Numbered from the stretch's first letter, positions 15,607 to 24,739 are shown. The stretch: DNA of 59,508 nucleotides from Fibrobacter succinogenes (GCA_902776765.1 CACYRP010000013.1:1-59508); one strand, 5' to 3'. Numbers and translations are program-made. Notes: a model not told the origin generated them from the sequence alone.

Positions 15607-16719
15607 ATGAACTTATTACTAAGTCTTACAGAACAATGTAATCTTCGCTGTAGTTATTGTTACTATAAAGAAAGTCAAGCGGAGCGATCGAGGATAATGA
15701 GCAACGAGGTTTTAGAATCATCGTTGGAATTGGCTTTTGAAAGGACAATAGAGCTCAAGCACAATCTTTTGAACATCACATTTTTTGGTGGCGAGCCTCT
15801 ATTGCGGTTCCAAACTATCAAAAAAGCGGTCAAACGGGCCAAAGTTCTAGCAAAAGAACGTAAAGACAAGCTCCCTGATGATTTTCAACTGCGCTTTTTC
15901 ATCAATACTAACGGTACTCTTTTAACAGAAGACATTCTCGGTTATCTCAAAAAAGAACATATCGGAGCACTTCTTTCGCTTGACGGCCCCGAAAGAAAGC
16001 ACAACATTTCAAGAAAAAAAACAGACGGATCTGGCAGTTTTCAGGACTTAGCCAAATGGATTCCTGATTTTGTAGAAATGAATGCCACCGTTTTGATGGT
16101 TATAACCCGTAAACATGTTCGTAGTTTGAGTAGAGCCATCAAGTGGGTATTTGAACAAGGCTTCCGCAATGTCGCGACGGCAGTTGACTTTGACGGGAAA
16201 TGGACAAACGAAGACTTTGCTGCGTTATCGATCGAATATCAAAAAATCGCGCTGTTTTGGTTCAAATTCAGAAAAGAGAATCCGGATTTGTACCTAAGCA
16301 CTATTCAAGACAAGGTTTCGTACCTTCTTCTCGGTAAACGGCAGCGGAATAACGACTGTTTTATCTTTAAAGGCGCAATCGGCATAGCCACAAATGGCAA
16401 CGTGTTCCCCTGCAGCAGGTTCATCACCAGCAGAGACGATGCAAAATACAAACTAGGAAACGTTCTCGACAAGAAGGGCAGCATCTTTACAGGACCTGTC
16501 GCAAAGGACATCTGTCGCTTTTTGAAATACGACAAGCCCGAATGCAAGGGTTGCTTGATCAGGCACCGTTGTTCAGCGCACGAATGCGCCTGCACTTCTT
16601 TTTATACAACAGGTTCAATTTACGGAGTATCTCCGGAAGTGTGCGCACACGAACGCATGCTGACATCCATTTGTGACGAGATTTTAGCAAAGCGACAAGC
16701 TTTAGGCGAACTTTTCTAA
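15607..16719 (+). CDS. Radical SAM/SPASM peptide maturase, short form
   Basis: ATG 15607 gives 370 residues starting directly with a strand and the cluster motif CNLRCSYC (Cys11/15/18); an ATG at 15568 would add a poor 13-residue extension. GGEP lies near residue 65, LSLDGP near 125, and a SPASM domain at about 255-345 (DCFIFKGAIGIATNGNVFPC, CKGCLIRHRCSAHECAC, VSPEVCAHE). It has no N-terminal recognition domain and no C-terminal extension, unlike the two long enzymes. It resembles the short maturases of the type named FibroRumin for Fibrobacter and Ruminococcus; that assignment is from memory and unverified. It is divergent from the precursor operon and followed after 25 nt by a small two-repeat protein, its likely partner or substrate. 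Confidence 0.85.
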   Translation: MNLLLSLTEQCNLRCSYCYYKESQAERSRIMSNEVLESSLELAFERTIELKHNLLNITFFGGEPLLRFQTIKKAVKRAKVLAKERKDKLPDDFQLRFFINTNGTLLTEDILGYLKKEHIGALLSLDGPERKHNISRKKTDGSGSFQDLAKWIPDFVEMNATVLMVITRKHVRSLSRAIKWVFEQGFRNVATAVDFDGKWTNEDFAALSIEYQKIALFWFKFRKENPDLYLSTIQDKVSYLLLGKRQRNNDCFIFKGAIGIATNGNVFPCSRFITSRDDAKYKLGNVLDKKGSIFTGPVAKDICRFLKYDKPECKGCLIRHRCSAHECACTSFYTTGSIYGVSPEVCAHERMLTSICDEILAKRQALGELF

Positions 16720-16744
16720 CCAAAAAACAAAAAAGGAAAAAAAA

Positions 16745-17164
16745 ATGGCTTCAACAGAAAAAAAAGCAACAAAGAAAAAGGTAGCAGCAACTCTCAATCC
16801 AGCTAACGCCGCAACTTTAAGCAGAAGACTCGGCGGCATGCCGGCTGAAAAAGCACTTTTTGATCAGTTGCGCGATCTTGCCGTATCGTTAAACAAGCTC
16901 AACGAAGGCATCCAGAAGGTTTACAATGTGAAGACGCCGGTCGTCAAGACCGAAATCAATATTCCAAAATGCGCATACCGCGGCGATGACGAATTGGGCG
17001 GAATTGCAGCAGAAAAGAGCCTGTTTGCACAGCTGAAGACCATCAGCAGCAGCCTGGACAAAACGAAGGGCTACATGCAGAAGGGCATTCAAAAGGTTGT
17101 CAAGGCCAAGGCAGAAGCCAAACGCGCTGTAGCCAAGAAACCAGCAGCAAAGAAAACTAAGTAA
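16745..17164 (+). CDS. Small Lys/Ala-rich two-repeat protein, possible maturase substrate
   Basis: 139 residues. The basic N-terminus (ASTEKKATKKKVAATL) and the histone-H1-like C-terminal tail (AVAKKPAAKKTK) flank two copies of a 35-residue unit: LGGMPAEKALFDQL (29-42) and LGGIAAEKSLFAQL (84-97), each followed by an amphipathic helix ending GIQKV. Between them lies the only cysteine (KCAYRG, Cys76). The ribosome site AAAAAAGGAAA is the one used by the precursor-like genes A and C. It ends at a strong bidirectional terminator, so it forms a two-gene unit with the short radical SAM enzyme. It could be the substrate or a DNA-binding accessory protein; no family is recognised. Confidence 0.65.
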   Translation: MASTEKKATKKKVAATLNPANAATLSRRLGGMPAEKALFDQLRDLAVSLNKLNEGIQKVYNVKTPVVKTEINIPKCAYRGDDELGGIAAEKSLFAQLKTISSSLDKTKGYMQKGIQKVVKAKAEAKRAVAKKPAAKKTK

Positions 17165-17190
17165 TTAGCGATAAACCGTTAAAGAGACGA

Positions 17191-17216
17191 AAGGCTGGCG
17201 AATGCCAGCCTTTTGT
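17191..17216. terminator. Bidirectional terminator between the small protein and HD-GYP genes
   Basis: AAGGCTGGC/GCCAGCCTT stem with loop GAAT, followed on the plus strand by TTGTTTTA and on the minus strand by TCGTCTCTTT. It can end both the 16745 gene and the convergent HD-GYP gene. Confidence 0.75.
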
Positions 17217-17268
17217 TTTACGCAATGATTTATGCGGTAGAAAGTTCAGCGCAAGCGACCCAGCACTT

Positions 17269-19485
17269 TTACGCTTTCACGCTATTTTCGCCCGCTGATT
17301 TCTCCCCCGCTTTTTCTGCGTTTTCCGCATTTTCCTGATAGACGCGCGTGCGGGCGTCATACAAGTTTTTCGAAATGTGCGTGAACGTATCGACGATTTC
17401 GGGGTCAAAGTGCGTGCCGGCACCTCCCGTAATAATCTCCATAGCCTTCTCGTAACTAAAGCCTTTCTTGTAAATGCGTTCTGCAATGAGCGCGTCGAAT
17501 ACGTCGGCAACGGCCATGATTCGCGCGGAGAGCGGGATTTCTTCGCCCTTGAGGCGGTACGGGTAACCGGAACCATCCCACTTTTCGTGATGGTAACACG
17601 CCATTTCAATCGATTCGTTCAAGTAGTCGGCATCGAAAGCGCCCTGAGCATCTTCGACAATCTTCTTGAGGATTTTTCCGCCTTCGACGGTATGATTTTT
17701 CATGATGACAAATTCTTCATCAGTGAGTTTGCCATTCTTGTTCAGAATCAAGTCCGAGACGGCAATTTTACCGATATCGTGGAGCGGGGCTGCGCGTTTT
17801 AGCTTGTGGATGTAAGCGTTGGTGAGAACGTCCTTGAATTTGCCTTCGACACGGAGCTGAACCGCAATGGCTTCGACATATTCCGCCGTTTTCTTGATGT
17901 GGTCGCCGGTGCTCTTGTCGCGGGCTTCGACCATTTCTGCAAATTCCATAATGATGACTTCTTGCATGCGCTGGATGCGCTGGCTTTGCGCCTGCACTTT
18001 CCACATAAAGTTGTACGTATCGCGGGACATGTTGCTCACGTCTTCATACAACTTCCCGATTTCATCGTGATTGCATATTTTCAGGTTCACCAACTTGTCT
18101 ACTGATTTCTTAATTTTATCAAGATTTATGTTTTCGTCGTCAAGTTCGCTTGCAAGCATCGTATTCGTCGCAATCTGGAACACGGCCAAGGACATATCGT
18201 TCAATGGCGCCACGACACGACGTTTCACAAGTTCTATCACAACGCAAATAATCAAAATGGAAAGTCCAAAGAACAGCGACAAGAGCTTGATAAAGAATAT
18301 GGCTTCGTCAGTCTTGATAGTCGCCATGGCAATGTCTACGCCCACATACGCAACGGTCTTCCCCACTTTATTTTTTATCGGTTTATAGACCATGAAGAGC
18401 CAACCATAAATATCATTCGAGATAATCGGCTCGATTTCTTCGCCAGCCAAGAGCTTTGGCAAATAAGGCTCATACGAGGGATCGAATTTTATTTTTTTGC
18501 CGGGTTCAACGCCGGGGATTCCTTCGGCATCAAGGTCAAACACGACCATAACGCTGTCTTCCATAAACTTATAGACATAAAGGAATTTCGTCTGCGCGAA
18601 ACTTTCGCGGATGCGCTCCAGCACCCATTTTGTACGCTCATAGCCTTCGGCCTCGTAACCGTGTTCTATGTAATCGTCAATTTTTTCGGCATCAATCGCC
18701 ACGGTGGCCGCCTGCGCCGCGCCATATGCTATATCGGTAAAGTTGCGGATTGATTTTTCATGGTACAAGTAAAAACCAATAGCACTTGCCAAGGTTCCCA
18801 AAAGCACTTCGGTAATAATCATCACGATAATGACTTTGCGCAGCAAGGAATTGCTGACCATAGCGCTTCCAAACCCGCTACTAGAGGGGGCCTTGCGCAA
18901 AAAGACTTTATTCATTTTTTCGCGAAAAGCCTTGGGAACAAAGCGGAACAAGAATACCGCCAGAACAACAATTATCGCCTTGTCAAAAATATCAATGACA
19001 ATATCTGCAAGGAACTGCGATTTGAACAAGCTAAATCCCATGACATCATGGAACGCGATTGCAATCGGAGCCGAGACGCCTTCGCCAAAATTAAAGCCGA
19101 ACAAGAAATAAGTAAAGACGGAGCCCAAGCCGCCGCCGATAATGGCAAACGTAAAGATGACCACAAGCAAGCGTAACGCGCTCTTGAAAAATCCTTTTTT
19201 ATAAAAGAGCGCCGCACCGACCGCAATCAAAATGCTCAATACACCATAGTACGTGGTGACTGGGTCCGACATCCCGTTAATGGCGTTCAACATGAACCCA
19301 ACAACAATTGCCGGTAAATACCCGCCAACCATCGCCGTAAGCACGGTTCCCGTACAGTCCAGGAACAGCGGCAAGCCACAGGCAATAGCAAGTTTTGCGG
19401 GGATAATATTTAAAAGAAGTCCGCACACAAGCAGCAACAAAACGCTCTTGAAGCTGGACATTTTTGCAAAATCAAATTTTCTCAT
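17269..19485 (-). CDS. Membrane sensor HD-GYP phosphodiesterase
   Basis: Start 19485 (ATG after a GGAA-type site) gives 738 residues; a codon further upstream lacks a ribosome site. About six TM helices (10-195) come first, like an ECF-type or MASE-type input module. Then a TM helix (LRKVIIVMIITEVLLGTL), a periplasmic Cache-like sensor (about 255-390), another TM helix (LLSLFFGLSILIICVVI), a HAMP-like linker, and a C-terminal HD-GYP domain with LHDIGK, HTVEGG and HHEKWDGSGYP. The conserved HD and GYP residues are intact, so it should hydrolyse cyclic di-GMP. The signal sensed is unknown. The gene is monocistronic. Confidence 0.9.
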   Translation of the reverse strand: MRKFDFAKMSSFKSVLLLLVCGLLLNIIPAKLAIACGLPLFLDCTGTVLTAMVGGYLPAIVVGFMLNAINGMSDPVTTYYGVLSILIAVGAALFYKKGFFKSALRLLVVIFTFAIIGGGLGSVFTYFLFGFNFGEGVSAPIAIAFHDVMGFSLFKSQFLADIVIDIFDKAIIVVLAVFLFRFVPKAFREKMNKVFLRKAPSSSGFGSAMVSNSLLRKVIIVMIITEVLLGTLASAIGFYLYHEKSIRNFTDIAYGAAQAATVAIDAEKIDDYIEHGYEAEGYERTKWVLERIRESFAQTKFLYVYKFMEDSVMVVFDLDAEGIPGVEPGKKIKFDPSYEPYLPKLLAGEEIEPIISNDIYGWLFMVYKPIKNKVGKTVAYVGVDIAMATIKTDEAIFFIKLLSLFFGLSILIICVVIELVKRRVVAPLNDMSLAVFQIATNTMLASELDDENINLDKIKKSVDKLVNLKICNHDEIGKLYEDVSNMSRDTYNFMWKVQAQSQRIQRMQEVIIMEFAEMVEARDKSTGDHIKKTAEYVEAIAVQLRVEGKFKDVLTNAYIHKLKRAAPLHDIGKIAVSDLILNKNGKLTDEEFVIMKNHTVEGGKILKKIVEDAQGAFDADYLNESIEMACYHHEKWDGSGYPYRLKGEEIPLSARIMAVADVFDALIAERIYKKGFSYEKAMEIITGGAGTHFDPEIVDTFTHISKNLYDARTRVYQENAENAEKAGEKSAGENSVKA

Positions 19486-19754
19486 ACCAAAATTCCTTCT
19501 TATCCATAATAATAAGTAAATTAAACGAAAATTGTACACATATTTTAAAAAATTTGCATACAAAAGGGTATTAAACGGCCCCTACAGGAACTATCCCGAA
19601 AATAACGGATCATCGCTTTCGCAAGGATAACCTACACCGCGGAATAAACAAGAAGCCTCCCCCACCGGAAGATTAATACAGCGGAAAAGGCTCGCGCAAC
19701 AAAAAAATCCCCGCAGACGCGAGGATGGAAAGATACGAGAACGAAGACGAGAGT

Positions 19755-20309
19755 TTAGCGATATTCGAACTTTGCTTCGAACAGATGCTTGCAGTTGTTG
19801 GAATCGTTGCCCCAATGGGTCGGTGAGCCCGCAAAAACATGAACGCCCACATCAGCTGCTCCGGCAACAGTGCGGTTCATGCCAGCAACTCTCCAGATTC
19901 CGCGGAGGATATCGTCACATTCTTCGCGAGTCATGTTGAGGCCATCGATATTGCCCTGGTACATATAAAGTCCATCGTGGATGAACGGAGCAGCATTGTA
20001 GATATCATCGCCTTTCTTGATATCGGGCACGAACATTTTTGCAAATTCCGGCGCCGACGCACCATCGGACATGAAACCCCTTCTGAAACGGCAAGTCAGC
20101 ATGAACGGGCGGCTCTTTTTATCGAGCTTGGTGTAGCGAGTCCCCTTGACGTACACGTAACGGTCCAGCTTGAAAAAATACATTTTGCCGTTGCCATCGA
20201 ACACCAGCGGAAAATCCAACGAAACATCGTCCACCGTGATGGAATTGCGTTCCTTTGGCGGATTCACCTTTTCTTGAACCGTTTTCAAAATAGACTTTAA
20301 ACTCGACAT
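19755..20309 (-). CDS. DUF1353-family protein
   Basis: ATG 20309 is preferred (AAGGAAGG 6 nt upstream), giving 184 residues. The DUF1353 pattern is visible: RRGFMSDGASAPEFAKMF, then AAPFIHDGLYMY and RGIWRVAGMNRTVAGAADVGV. DUF1353 proteins occur in phages and near tail-type machines; their activity is unestablished, though the invariant HD and SDGAS motifs suggest a hydrolase-like site. A decayed homologue lies at 24740-25000 beside the second DUF4157 protein, so this gene belongs to the cargo area of the contractile injection system. The 269 bp upstream of the HD-GYP gene (19486-19754) shows nothing else. Confidence 0.7.
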   Translation of the reverse strand: MSSLKSILKTVQEKVNPPKERNSITVDDVSLDFPLVFDGNGKMYFFKLDRYVYVKGTRYTKLDKKSRPFMLTCRFRRGFMSDGASAPEFAKMFVPDIKKGDDIYNAAPFIHDGLYMYQGNIDGLNMTREECDDILRGIWRVAGMNRTVAGAADVGVHVFAGSPTHWGNDSNNCKHLFEAKFEYR

Positions 20310-20393
20310 TTTCACCTTCCTTTTGGCAGCATACAAAGCCGCGAAATGTTGATTTGCGCGATAAAAGATACTAAAGAAATGGGGATTGGATGA

Positions 20394-21338
20394 CTACAGC
20401 GCGTTGACTTCGTCTTCGGTAAGGCCTGTAATTTCAGCGATTTCGTCAATAGGTCTATTCTTGGCTTTCATTTTCTTGGCGATTTTACGCTTGGTATCAG
20501 AAACGCTTTTAGAAACATTCTCGGCTATTTTCGCGTTGATTTCGTCCGCGAAGTCCTCAAATATGCCATCGACCATGGCATTATGATCCCATTCTTTGTG
20601 ATACACTTTCCGATAGGCCTCGAATTCTTTCTTAGTAAATCTAGATACTCGAGAACACTCCGTCAACTGCTTGAATTTTTTCTCGGAAAGCGCTTCAGGA
20701 AGTTTTCGCAACCTATGCAAATAGCGGAAGAAAAACAACCACTTGCTCGAACTGTCTGATTTTTTTTCGATAAAGAACGGAACTTTCGAAAGCTCTATGA
20801 CCGTATAATTGTAAGAATCAACAAACTGTTCCCCAGTTTCCAAATCAACGGTTGTCGCGCGGTGGATGATGCGATTGTCCTTGAAAACCGTCTTTTGCGT
20901 AATTGCAATAACATATGTCGGCTTGACATTAAATTTCCACCCCGAACCGATTTCAGCTTGGTTCGCGACCATTTCACTGGCGTAGAAAGCGAGCCTCTTT
21001 GAGAAGTTTTTCAGTTTACGAATCTGGACTTCAATTTCAATCAAATTGCCCGCATCGTCTTCGCAGTGTAGGTCAAAAATCGCCGTGCGAGATTCTTTGC
21101 TGCCACTCAGATTCTTTGCGACATTACGAGTTTTCACGCTCTTGATCGGTCGCTTGAGTTGCGGCGCGAGCAGGTCATTCAACAGGTTCACAAGGTTTTC
21201 GCGACTGGCTGGTTTGTCGGGATCAAACGCCTTTTTGAACGCGAGATCGATTAGCAAATTGGCATACGGACTTTGTTCGCCGGGCTTTACGAGATAGTCT
21301 TCGAGAGATTTATGCGGCATGGGATTTTTCTTTTTCAT
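20394..21338 (-). CDS. Rpn/PD-(D/E)XK nuclease-family protein
   Basis: 314 residues of the 'PD-(D/E)XK nuclease family transposase' type (PF12784-like, relatives of RpnA). It has LIDLAFKKAFDPDKPASREN near the start, the core FDLHCEDDAGNLIEIEVQ (around 90-107, the D...E.Q triad), KLPF-type helical region and a basic C-terminal helix bundle ending in ITGLTEDEVNAL. RpnA-type proteins cut DNA and raise recA-independent recombination. Despite the family name there are no terminal inverted repeats or target duplications here. Two tandem 14-bp palindromes lie 81-114 bp upstream of the start and may be an operator. Confidence 0.8.
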   Translation of the reverse strand: MKKKNPMPHKSLEDYLVKPGEQSPYANLLIDLAFKKAFDPDKPASRENLVNLLNDLLAPQLKRPIKSVKTRNVAKNLSGSKESRTAIFDLHCEDDAGNLIEIEVQIRKLKNFSKRLAFYASEMVANQAEIGSGWKFNVKPTYVIAITQKTVFKDNRIIHRATTVDLETGEQFVDSYNYTVIELSKVPFFIEKKSDSSSKWLFFFRYLHRLRKLPEALSEKKFKQLTECSRVSRFTKKEFEAYRKVYHKEWDHNAMVDGIFEDFADEINAKIAENVSKSVSDTKRKIAKKMKAKNRPIDEIAEITGLTEDEVNAL

Positions 21339-21418
21339 ACCGCAACGTATGCGAAAAGCATGCCAAAAGAAAAATTGCCGATTTTATGCGAAAAACGGCA
21401 ATTTGAAACTTGAGAAAA

Positions 21419-21452
21419 AGTGATTAATCACTTTAATCACTGATTAATCAGT
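21419..21452. promoter_or_regulatory. Two tandem 14-bp palindromes upstream of the Rpn-type gene
   Basis: AGTGATTAATCACT (21419-21432) and ACTGATTAATCAGT (21439-21452) are each perfect palindromes with the same TGATTAATCA core. Their centres are 20 bp apart, two helical turns, and a further TTTTAATCAC half-site follows. This is the geometry of a pair of operators bound cooperatively by a dimeric repressor. The surrounding gene-free stretch (21339-21906) otherwise holds only the ATPase remnant at 21502. Confidence 0.55.
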
Positions 21453-21501
21453 TTTAATCACATTTAGACGTTGTCCGAACGAACCTATTTGAGGCGGACA
21501 A

Positions 21502-21550
21502 ACCAACCGATATCCAGATGCCAAAATCGAGACCATTACGCCGGAGAATT
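21502..21550 (+). pseudogene. Remnant of the 3' end of a DUF4143 ATPase gene
   Basis: These 49 bp match 24635-24683, inside the C-terminal part of the intact DUF4143 ATPase gene, at 46 of 49 positions by direct comparison (differences at 'gatatcc/gataccc', 'ccaaaat/ccgaaat' and 'ccatt/ccgtt'). The coding strand is the same. The similarity stops abruptly on both sides. Confidence 0.7.
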
Positions 21551-21906
21551 CTTTCTCTTTCCATAATTTGTTTTTAGTCTTTTCATTCTCTTTGTTTTGC
21601 TGAGAACGAGAACTATAAGAAGAACAAAAAGGGTTGTGTTAATACGGATGCATTAAATAGTATGTGATTTTATAATTATTTTCACATGTATTTAAAAAGC
21701 AATGCACACTTGTCCTTCTCTAGAATGAAATCCATCTTGAAAAGACTAGTTATCATGAAGTCGCTTATCTTCGAACCAAATGTAGCGGAAGTTCTTCACA
21801 TAAACAAAGACATCTCTTGAAATTGACATATGTCATTACCATAAAACGCATACGATCATTTCAACAACTTTGTCATTTATCAAAATTATGTTATATTAGG
21901 CCCAAG

Positions 21907-23151
21907 TCAAACAGGTTCTGGTAATCGAGTCGTATCTTTTCCTATATCCTCATAAGTACTATCAAAGTGAACGAGATAAATTCCATCGATTTCATCTATT
22001 GTTAACGGGCCTTTCACGCACAACTCTGTTGCGGCATCATTTACTTTATAACAACCTATAAAATCTTCTGATAAATTCTTTCTTACTCCAATACCAACAA
22101 TTGGATTTTCTCCTAACTTTACTCGAGTTACTACATTCTTTCTCCAGTCTCGAGAACCGGGGGAATTAATACTAGATACAGCAAGGGAAAGAAGATGTGT
22201 TCCTAACACACCTGGAAGCCATTTTATCGGTTTTTGTTCATCGTCACCCATCGTCCAACCAGGCATATCATAACATCCTTCTGAAGATAAAATTTTACTT
22301 TTATAAAACTCTAAGTATGAAAAATGATTTAGAGACAATGCCCTCACCCAAGTACCCGATATTACTTTTTTCCAACCTTCTAAACCTTCTACACCAACAT
22401 CCATTTCTTCCCATGATATTTCATGGGTATTACCATTTTCAAAGACTTTAGCACTGTTTTTATTTTTTTCTCCATACAAACGTTCCCAATCGGAGAGTTT
22501 CGAATCGATTATACCAGGTTTTGAAAATTCTGCATTAAATTCATCGTCGGACATTGGCGTACGTTTATTAACGAGGCAACATCTAAAATATGTTATATAA
22601 GCACTGTGCATTTTTTCTTCATCAGTAATACATTGTATAGAAGAATTAAGGGACGTATTATAATGATGAGGGGTGCTCACATTTCGTTGCTGCATCGCCT
22701 TCTCACCCATGACATCGGCTTCATGCTCTAGTGCTGCATTATCATTTACGGGCATGCCGTTAATATTTGTTGTGGGCGAAACCCTTCCTGCCATTTGTTG
22801 CGCTACATGCCATGCTTCGTGCGGGAGGTGTTTTTCTTGCCCCGGAGCAACATGAATGTCAGTTCCTTGCGTATAAGCGAGCGCCTGAACGGTGGCGGGC
22901 TTTGAGCTGTTGTAATGCACACGCACATCGTCCATCGAGAATCCAGAAAGGCTTTCGATGCCAGCTTTTAAATTATCCGGCATCCCCGTATTATTCGGTC
23001 GAGGAACTTCTGCACGTTGGGCGGCAGCGTTTGCCATATCGGCTTTGCGTTGGAGGGATTCGCTTTGAGAGGATGAATCAATAATTGAGACGGAGCTTTC
23101 ACGTTTCGTCTGTACCGTATTTTTATTCTTTTGTGCGTATGTAATACTCAT
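21907..23151 (-). CDS. eCIS-associated DUF4157 protein, candidate cargo 1
   Basis: 414 residues. Residues 25-39 carry DSSSQSESLQRKADM, a motif present at the same position in the other two cargo-like proteins here. DUF4157 (eCIS core domain) follows at about 54-152: LSGFSMDDVRVHYNSSKP, DIHVAPGQEKHLPHEAWHVA and EHEADVMG; HEAWH (111-115) with E/H near 142-144 is a zinc-peptidase-like HExxH site. Residues about 165-414 form a separate domain I do not recognise (WERLYGEKNKNSAK, GTWVRALSLNHFSYLEF). DUF4157 is known as a marker of cargo loaded into Afp/PVC-type injection systems. The first 152 residues are nearly identical to cargo 2 while the C-terminus differs, a toxin-swap pattern. Confidence 0.8.
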   Translation of the reverse strand: MSITYAQKNKNTVQTKRESSVSIIDSSSQSESLQRKADMANAAAQRAEVPRPNNTGMPDNLKAGIESLSGFSMDDVRVHYNSSKPATVQALAYTQGTDIHVAPGQEKHLPHEAWHVAQQMAGRVSPTTNINGMPVNDNAALEHEADVMGEKAMQQRNVSTPHHYNTSLNSSIQCITDEEKMHSAYITYFRCCLVNKRTPMSDDEFNAEFSKPGIIDSKLSDWERLYGEKNKNSAKVFENGNTHEISWEEMDVGVEGLEGWKKVISGTWVRALSLNHFSYLEFYKSKILSSEGCYDMPGWTMGDDEQKPIKWLPGVLGTHLLSLAVSSINSPGSRDWRKNVVTRVKLGENPIVGIGVRKNLSEDFIGCYKVNDAATELCVKGPLTIDEIDGIYLVHFDSTYEDIGKDTTRLPEPV

Positions 23152-23569
23152 ATAGCGCCCCTAAGCATATGATTTTTCCAAAGTCTATATAGAAAAAAAA
23201 GCTTGTAAAAGATTGGCGTAAAGTTTTAATTACACTCAAGTCTGTTTCTTGAATTACAATAGTCGTTGTAAGCCAGCTATTGTGCAGGCCCCCCCCATTA
23301 GTGCGGATACAGACTTGATTTCTCCCATAGACTTTATTCTCTCAAATTATCCTCAAATAAAAGTTAAGATTTGTTTTCCTCCCTCTAATGCAAGTCATAA
23401 ATAAAACAAGCACATCGCCAAGAGACGAAAGCAACGCATTCAGCGCCTTTAGAGTAATGTTCACCGGTCGCACGGTGTTCTGTACTTGTAAATGCAAAAT
23501 ATCTAGTTTTTCTACGTTTGTAAATGCAAAATATTGACTTTTTGATAAGAATGAGGTATATTTTTAACC
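23152..23569. other. Gene-free stretch between cargo 1 and the ATPase
   Basis: 418 bp of AT-rich sequence between divergent genes. It holds an eight-C tract at about 23290, short repeats of 'gtaaatgcaaaatat' (near 23490 and 23520), and at its right edge the putative leaderless promoter of the ATPase. I see no credible gene or RNA structure. Confidence 0.5.
23557..23562 (+). promoter_or_regulatory. Putative -10 hexamer, leaderless promoter of the ATPase
   Basis: TATATT lies 7 nt before ATG 23570, with no Shine-Dalgarno between. Same spacing as at 4081. Confidence 0.45.
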
Positions 23570-24739
23570 ATGAACGACAAAATTTCAAGAATCATCGCAG
23601 AGGACATTTCCCGCAAGTTTTTCAAGGGAAAGGTTATCGTTGTCTATGGTCCGAGGCAGTGTGGCAAGACGACCCTTGTCAAGGAATTGTTGCGAGAAAT
23701 GGCTGTCTCGCCTGTATTGTTGAATGGCGACGATGATTTGGATGTTCATTATTTCGATACGGTGACAGCCAGCCGCTGGACTCAGCTGATGGGCGAAAAG
23801 AAAGTCGTTTTTATTGACGAAGGTCAAAAGATTCAGAACCTGAGGCGTGCAGTAAAACTGCTTGTGGATTCACGCGACGATGTTCAAGTGGTGATTACCG
23901 GGTCAAGTTCGTTCACCTTGGCAAATTCCGTGGAGAAACCCTTGACCGGGCGCAAATTTGAATACAAGTTGTTCCCGTTAAGTTATGCGGAACTGGCGAA
24001 ACATTTTGGCGCTTTAGACGAATTAAAAAAAATGGAGTTGCGCCTTATTTACGGGAGCTATCCCGAAGTCGTGACAAACGAGGACGGCGTCAAAGAAACG
24101 CTCAAGATGCTTGCGGACAGCTACCTGTATCGAGATTTGATGCAGTACGAAGGAATCCGAAAACCGGCCGTACTTGAAAAGTTGTTGCGGGCGGTGGCCT
24201 TGCAGGTGGGCAGCGAGGTCTCTTACAATGAATTGGCGGGGCTTATAGGAGTGTCGCGGACACTTGTGGAGTCTTACCTGAAAATATTGGAGCAGGCGTT
24301 TATCATTTTCCCGCTTGCGTCGTATTCGAACAACTTGCGCAACGAAATCAAGAAAGGCGTAAAGTATTACTTCTGGGATAACGGAATCCGCAATGCCGTA
24401 CTGAACGATTTTACGCCCGTGCCGCAAAGGAACGACATCGGGGCACTTTGGGAAAACTATGCTATCAGCGAACGCATGAGGAAAAACGCATATAGCCGTG
24501 CCGATGGACGCCCTTATTTTTGGCGGACGACCGACCAGATGGAAGTGGACTACCTTGAAGTCTGCGGTTCAAAAATTAAGGCGTTCGAATTCAAGTGGAA
24601 CCCGAAAAAGAAAAGCCGAGTCACCAAGGCGTTTACCAACCGATACCCAGATGCCGAAATCGAGACCGTTACGCCGGAGAATTTTGGGGAATGGGTGGGC
24701 GCGATTAACCGATTCAAAGGGGAAGTCGTCTGTTCCTGA
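23570..24739 (+). CDS. AAA-family ATPase with DUF4143 domain
   Basis: 389 residues: P-loop GPRQCGKTT (residues about 26-34), VVFIDEGQKI (Walker B), then a winged-helix region (LAGLIGVSRTLVESYLKIL) and a C-terminal DUF4143 domain with QMEVDYLEVCGSKIKAFEFK, showing the D...E.K nuclease-like core. It belongs to the same broad family as the 1186-2409 gene but is not its close copy. The role of these ATPases is not settled. It interrupts the otherwise minus-strand cargo area and its 3' end is duplicated as a remnant at 21502. Probably mobile or duplicated together with the neighbouring DUF1353 and DUF4157 genes. Confidence 0.85.
   Translation: MNDKISRIIAEDISRKFFKGKVIVVYGPRQCGKTTLVKELLREMAVSPVLLNGDDDLDVHYFDTVTASRWTQLMGEKKVVFIDEGQKIQNLRRAVKLLVDSRDDVQVVITGSSSFTLANSVEKPLTGRKFEYKLFPLSYAELAKHFGALDELKKMELRLIYGSYPEVVTNEDGVKETLKMLADSYLYRDLMQYEGIRKPAVLEKLLRAVALQVGSEVSYNELAGLIGVSRTLVESYLKILEQAFIIFPLASYSNNLRNEIKKGVKYYFWDNGIRNAVLNDFTPVPQRNDIGALWENYAISERMRKNAYSRADGRPYFWRTTDQMEVDYLEVCGSKIKAFEFKWNPKKKSRVTKAFTNRYPDAEIETVTPENFGEWVGAINRFKGEVVCS

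Noticed and set aside
20394..21338. Insertion sequence because the protein family is named 'transposase'
   Set aside because: No terminal inverted repeats or target duplications; the family is the Rpn/PD-(D/E)XK group, often single-copy and not flanked by IS ends.
21419..21465. CRISPR-like or simple repeat array of 'ttaatcac'
   Set aside because: Only two to three units, no spacers of constant length and no cas genes; better read as paired operators.
23285..23300. Eight-C tract as a phase-variable switch
   Set aside because: It lies 134 bp or more outside any coding sequence and not between recognisable promoter elements.
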